A program made the position numbers and the translations under genes. 64,000 bases of DNA from Eriocheir sinensis (Eukaryota; Arthropoda; Malacostraca; Decapoda; Varunidae): assembly GCF_024679095.1 (NCBI RefSeq), contig NC_066577.1:1208351-1272350 (forward strand). Direction: 5' to 3'. Each line of letters starts with the position of its first letter. Position 1 is the stretch's first letter. The notes below the pieces were generated by a model, which was not told where the DNA came from, made no database searches, and was given only the letters and a program-made list of their open reading frames with translations. This document shows, in pieces, positions 60,561-64,000 of the stretch.

Positions 60561-60886
60561 GCCATTTTGAATTTCAAATTTTGGGAAAAGGTGTGTATGT
60601 TGTGTGAATGTAGTGTGGTGTGGAAAGAGAGAGGATCTGTGTTTAGAGAGCATGTTGGACTACTCTCTGGTGTTGATGAGACAATAGGGAAACGGTTAGT
60701 TAGGACATGAGAAGGGTTTTCGAAGGGCCTCAGCACCCTCCTCGCTTCCCATATATACCTCACCGGGAGTGGCTTACACCCGTTTCAGTAGGTGTCTTCC
60801 TACCTACTCCACTCACAGTTTGTAAAGTGAAATACGGTTATGGCATTACAAGCGTGACAGTAGGAGCGGTGATAGCGGTGTACGAC

Positions 60887-60889
<3 letters not shown>

Positions 60890-60961
<72 letters not shown>

Positions 60962-60967
60962 GTGTGT
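60890..60967. repeat. (GT)n microsatellite
   Basis: GT dinucleotides with a GTATGTAT interruption near the end. Confidence 0.96.
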
Positions 60968-61328
60968 TATTCGCCTCACCTTGTTTGCCACACATAAACC
61001 TTCTCTGCACATAAACACATTCATTGGTGCTTGAGAAGGAAGGATTTTCTGGGTTATTTTTTTCGTTGTTATTTCATATTGATTTTTAATGTTATTTATA
61101 GATCGCTTAAATTATTATTCTTATCATTGTTGTCATTGTACATATTTTTCGTTGTTATTTCGTATTAGTTATTTATTGAAGTCTTTGAGCGTTGTTCCTA
61201 TTCATGTTTTTTTTCTGTTTTTTCATACTACTGTTATCTATTGATGTCTTAATATATTATTGTTTTTGTTCTTGTACAGATTTTCTTTGTCACGTTTCCC
61301 ATACAGCCCCCCTCACAAATAAAAAAAA
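60968..61328. other. T-rich spacer, no gene
   Basis: ATTTTTCGTTGTTATTTC(A/G)TATT occurs twice (about 61057 and 61147, 90 bp apart), hinting at an old tandem repeat. Confidence 0.4.
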
Positions 61329-61450
61329 GGTTCCCACGCCTTCAAAAAAGCTTCCACGCCTTCAGAAAAGCTTCCACGCCTTCAGAAAAGTTTCCACGCC
61401 TTAAAAAAAATGCCCACACCTTCAGAAAAGTTCCTACGCATTTAGAAAAA
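61329..61450. repeat. ~20-bp tandem repeat (CTTCCACGCCTTCAGAAAAG)
   Basis: Six units with A-run length changes and substitutions. Not a CRISPR array: there are no unique spacers. Confidence 0.88.
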
Positions 61451-61557
61451 AAATCCACGGTAATCGCCACGTTCGCACAAGTGCTGCGCTTTTTCGGGCT
61501 GTTTGTGGACACTTCTTACATGGCAAATATGAAAACGAAAGTGGCAAAAATTGCATA

Positions 61558-63009
61558 ATGCATCCTCAGAAGGCTTATGGACCTGATGGAGTGCCTCCTA
61601 TTGTCCTTAAAAACTGTGCCTCCGTGCTGTCACCCTGCCTGGTCAAACTCTTTCGCCTCTGCCTGTCAACATCTACCTTTCCTTCTTGCTGGAAATATGC
61701 CTTCATACAGCCTGTGCCTAAGAAGGGTGACCGCTCCAATCCCTTAAACTACCGTCCTATAGCTTTACTTTCTTGTCTATCTAAAGCTTTTGAATCAATC
61801 CTTAACCGGAAGATTCAAAAGCACCGTTCCACTTCTGACCTTCTATCTGATCGCCAGTATGGGTTCCGCAAGGGGCGTTCTACTGGTGATCTCCTAGTCT
61901 TCTTAACTGACTCTTGGTCATCCTCTCTTAACCGTTTCGGTGAAACTTTTGCTATTGCGCTGGACATATCAAAAGCTTTTGATAGGGTCTGGCACAAATC
62001 TTTGCTTTCTAAACTACCCTCCTACGGTTTCTATCCTTCTCTCTGTACCTTTATCTCCAGTTTCCTTTCTGACCGTTCTATTTATGCCGTGGTAGACGGT
62101 CAATGTTCTTCCCCTAAATCTATTAACAGTGGTGTCCCACAGGGTTCTGTCCTATTTCCCACTCTTTTTCTGTTGTTCATTGATGATCTTCTTTCCAAAA
62201 CGAACTGTCCTATCCATTCCTACGCCGATGATTCCACTCTGCATTACTCAACTTCTTTTAATAGAGAACCCACCCTACAGGAACTTAACGACTCAAGGCT
62301 GGAGGCTGCAGAACGCTTAGCCTCAGACCTTACTATTATTTCCGATTGGGGCAAGAAGAACCTGGTGTCCTTCAACGCCTCAAAAACACAGTTTCTCCAC
62401 CTATCCACTCGACACAATCTTCCAAACACCTATCCCATATTCTTTGACAACACCCAGCTATCACCTTCCTCAACACTAAACATCCTCGGTCTATCCTTAA
62501 CTCAAAATCTCAACTGGAAACTTCATATCTCATCTCTTACTAAATCAGCCTCCTCGAGGCTGGGCGTTCTGTACCGTCTCCGCCAGTTCTTCTCCCCTGC
62601 ACAGTTGCTGTCCATATACAGGGGCCTTGTCCGCCCTCGTATGGAGTATGCATCTCATGTGTGGGGGGGCTCCACTCACACAGCTCTTCTGGACAGAGTG
62701 GTGGCTAAGGCTCTTCGTCTCATCAGCTCTCCTCCTCATACTGATAGTCTTCTACCTCTTAAATTCCGCCGCAATGTTGCCTCTCTTTCTATCTTCTATC
62801 GATATTTCCACGCTGACTGCTCTTCTGAACTTGCTAACTGCATGCCTCCCCCCCTCCCGCGGCCCCGCTGCACTCGACTTTCTACTCATGCTCATCCCTA
62901 TACTGTCCAAACCCCTTATGCAAGAGTTAAACAGCATCTTCACTCTTTCATCCCTCACGCTGGTAAACTCTGGAACAATCTTGGTTCATCTGTATTTCCT
63001 CCTGCCTAA
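61558..63009 (+). CDS. LINE-Q copy d reverse transcriptase ORF (483 codons)
   Basis: Reverse transcriptase and C-terminal region of a LINE; it would make cDNA at a nicked target. Motifs in order: KAYGPDGVPPIVL, QPVPKKGDRSNPLNYRPIAL, FRKGRSTGDLLVF, ALDISKAFDRVWH, SGVPQGSVLFPTLF, the YADD catalytic box (HSYADDSTLHY), LNILGLSLTQNLNWKLHISS, and HVWGGSTHTALLDRV. The ATG at 61558 lies 5 bp before LINE homology starts, so the start is accidental. The stop at 63007-63009 is a TAC-to-TAA change; copies a and c continue about 20 more codons. The endonuclease is missing. Confidence 0.9.
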   Translation: MHPQKAYGPDGVPPIVLKNCASVLSPCLVKLFRLCLSTSTFPSCWKYAFIQPVPKKGDRSNPLNYRPIALLSCLSKAFESILNRKIQKHRSTSDLLSDRQYGFRKGRSTGDLLVFLTDSWSSSLNRFGETFAIALDISKAFDRVWHKSLLSKLPSYGFYPSLCTFISSFLSDRSIYAVVDGQCSSPKSINSGVPQGSVLFPTLFLLFIDDLLSKTNCPIHSYADDSTLHYSTSFNREPTLQELNDSRLEAAERLASDLTIISDWGKKNLVSFNASKTQFLHLSTRHNLPNTYPIFFDNTQLSPSSTLNILGLSLTQNLNWKLHISSLTKSASSRLGVLYRLRQFFSPAQLLSIYRGLVRPRMEYASHVWGGSTHTALLDRVVAKALRLISSPPHTDSLLPLKFRRNVASLSIFYRYFHADCSSELANCMPPPLPRPRCTRLSTHAHPYTVQTPYARVKQHLHSFIPHAGKLWNNLGSSVFPPA

Positions 63010-63190
63010 GACTTGAACTCTTTCAAGAGGAGGGTATCAGGACACCTCTCCTCCCGTATTTAATCTTGCTTTCGGCCACCTCTTTTGTTTCTTTTTTAGG
63101 AGCAGCGAGTAGCGGGCTTTTTTATTATTGTTTTCTTTTTTTGTGTGCCCTTGAGCTGCCTCCTTTTTTGTAAAAAAAAAAAAAAAATAT
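61563..63190 (+). mobile_element. LINE-Q copy d (5'-truncated, youngest-looking)
   Basis: Homology to copy c begins at CTCAGAAGGCTTATGG (61563) and ends in an A run at about 63172-63187. The 3' UTR contains GAGTAGCGGGCTTTTTTATT, as in copy a. Only one disabling change is visible in the retained coding part. Confidence 0.9.
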
Positions 63191-64000
63191 GATGTCAATA
63201 GACAAGTCTCTGTAAAGTAACAATTAGTGGATAATAGTGGAAGTGAATCGTGATGTTAATAACGGTGAAGACGAGGACACGTCTGATGATGAGGTTAATA
63301 ATGCGTGGTGGTGATGTGTAGGTAGTGGATTGGGAGGTAATATAGTGATAGTAAATCTAATGGTGATATCTACTACAGCGAAAGAGTTAAATACGATAAG
63401 AGAAACGGACACGTTGGATATGAAAAATAAACACAGAGAGAGAGAGGGGACAATTGGAAGGATGAAATGAGGACGTAAATGAAGGTGGGTGTGAGGAAGA
63501 AAGGAGTGATGATGAGGTTACGGGGAGGGAAAAAGACGCCGTGAGAAAAAGAAGAAAAAGAAGATAAAGAAGAGGAAGAAAAAGAAAATAAGGAGGAGGA
63601 GAAAAGGATAATTTGTAAGAAGAAAAAGAGAAAAGGAAGACAATAAGGGGAGGAAAATGAGGAGCTAGAATACGAACTACAACAATAAAAGTAACAAGAT
63701 ATGGAAAAAGAAGAAGGGACGACGATAAAGAAGATAACGTAAAAAAAAGGAAGAAAGAGGAAGCAGAATATTAAGAAGTGAACGGAGGAAGACAAAGAAA
63801 AAACAAAAATGAAGAAGCAGCAGATATAAGAAAACAGAAAAGAAGAAATAAATTAGAAAGCTGGATAAGTGGGCGCGGAAATGAAACACAGATAAAAAAA
63901 TTGTCTAAAGCTAATGAAACCTGAAGAATGGACGGATTTCCCACATAAAAGACCTTGTGAGAGAGAGATTTACGTAGATTTACATAGAAAATCAGATCAC
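63191..64000. other. Purine-rich spacer to window end, no gene
   Basis: GATGGTGAT-like sequence, then AGAAGAAAAAG-rich DNA. Phe/Ser-rich minus-strand ORFs are compositional. A short GAGAGAG run lies at 63436-63446. Confidence 0.5.

Larger units (their letters stand above)
56224..60780 (-). mobile_element. LINE-Q copy c (longest copy, minus strand, split by CR1 copy D)
   Basis: From its 3' tail (56224) the element runs through RT (56331-58330), is interrupted by CR1 copy D, and resumes with the end of the endonuclease region (59524) up to the N-terminal part near 60560. The 5' limit is uncertain, near 60780. It is the only copy here that shows LINE-Q had an AP-type endonuclease. Many frame breaks, and a replaced segment at 57600-57717. 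Confidence 0.83.

Noticed and set aside
61329..61450. CRISPR array
   Set aside because: Repeats are back to back with no unique spacers, no cas genes, and the genome is eukaryotic. The same holds for 58310-58412 and 39619-40164.

Overview
The window is eukaryotic nuclear DNA from an animal with a very repeat-rich genome, most likely a decapod crustacean (inference). Pointers are long (CT/GA)n, (GT/CA)n and (TA)n tracts every few kilobases, several families of animal retrotransposons, PIF/Harbinger, hAT-like and piggyBac-like DNA elements, a tRNA-derived SINE, and no bacterial gene organisation. I find no complete host protein-coding gene. Nearly every credible protein belongs to a mobile element, and every one of those is truncated or frame-disrupted.

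Layout. 1-5976: 3' part of a BEL/Pao LTR retrotransposon (gag-protease, RT/RNase H, integrase, probable 3' LTR). 6100-6750: CpG-rich promoter-like island. 7186-13560: microsatellites, a purine-rich kilobase, a 324-bp hAT-like MITE (9261-9584), 3 kb of T-rich DNA and a GT-flanked tandem unit. 13845-16748: CR1-like LINE copy A (minus). 17251-19880: GA/CA arrays, an old LINE scrap and a GGA minisatellite. 19968-21500: a second LINE family, here called LINE-Q, copy a. 21600-24800: first copy (P1) of a local segmental duplication. 25613-30262: near full-length CR1 copy B, with ORF1 (zinc finger plus SGNH esterase) and ORF2. 30890-35349: nested stack, LINE-Q copy b containing a Harbinger element that contains CR1 copy C and a piggyBac-like MITE. 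36140-37560: ~310-bp tandem repeat. 38500-47800: second copy (P2) of the duplication, swollen by a 78-bp minisatellite, a three-layer Harbinger/palindrome nest, a tRNA-SINE, and a LINE that itself holds a Harbinger-type MITE. 48100-56200: low-complexity DNA with microsatellites. 56224 to about 60780: LINE-Q copy c (minus), split by CR1 copy D. 61563-63190: LINE-Q copy d with a 483-codon open reading frame.

The elements are parasites acting on one another rather than a pathway. The CR1 and LINE-Q proteins (endonuclease plus reverse transcriptase) would drive target-primed retrotransposition; the SINE would borrow such machinery; the MITEs need transposase from elsewhere. The most informative content is insertion history. 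Several insertions can be proved from the sequence alone, because removing the inserted DNA and one target duplication restores an open reading frame, a palindrome arm or a paralogous flank. No clearly new biological system was found.
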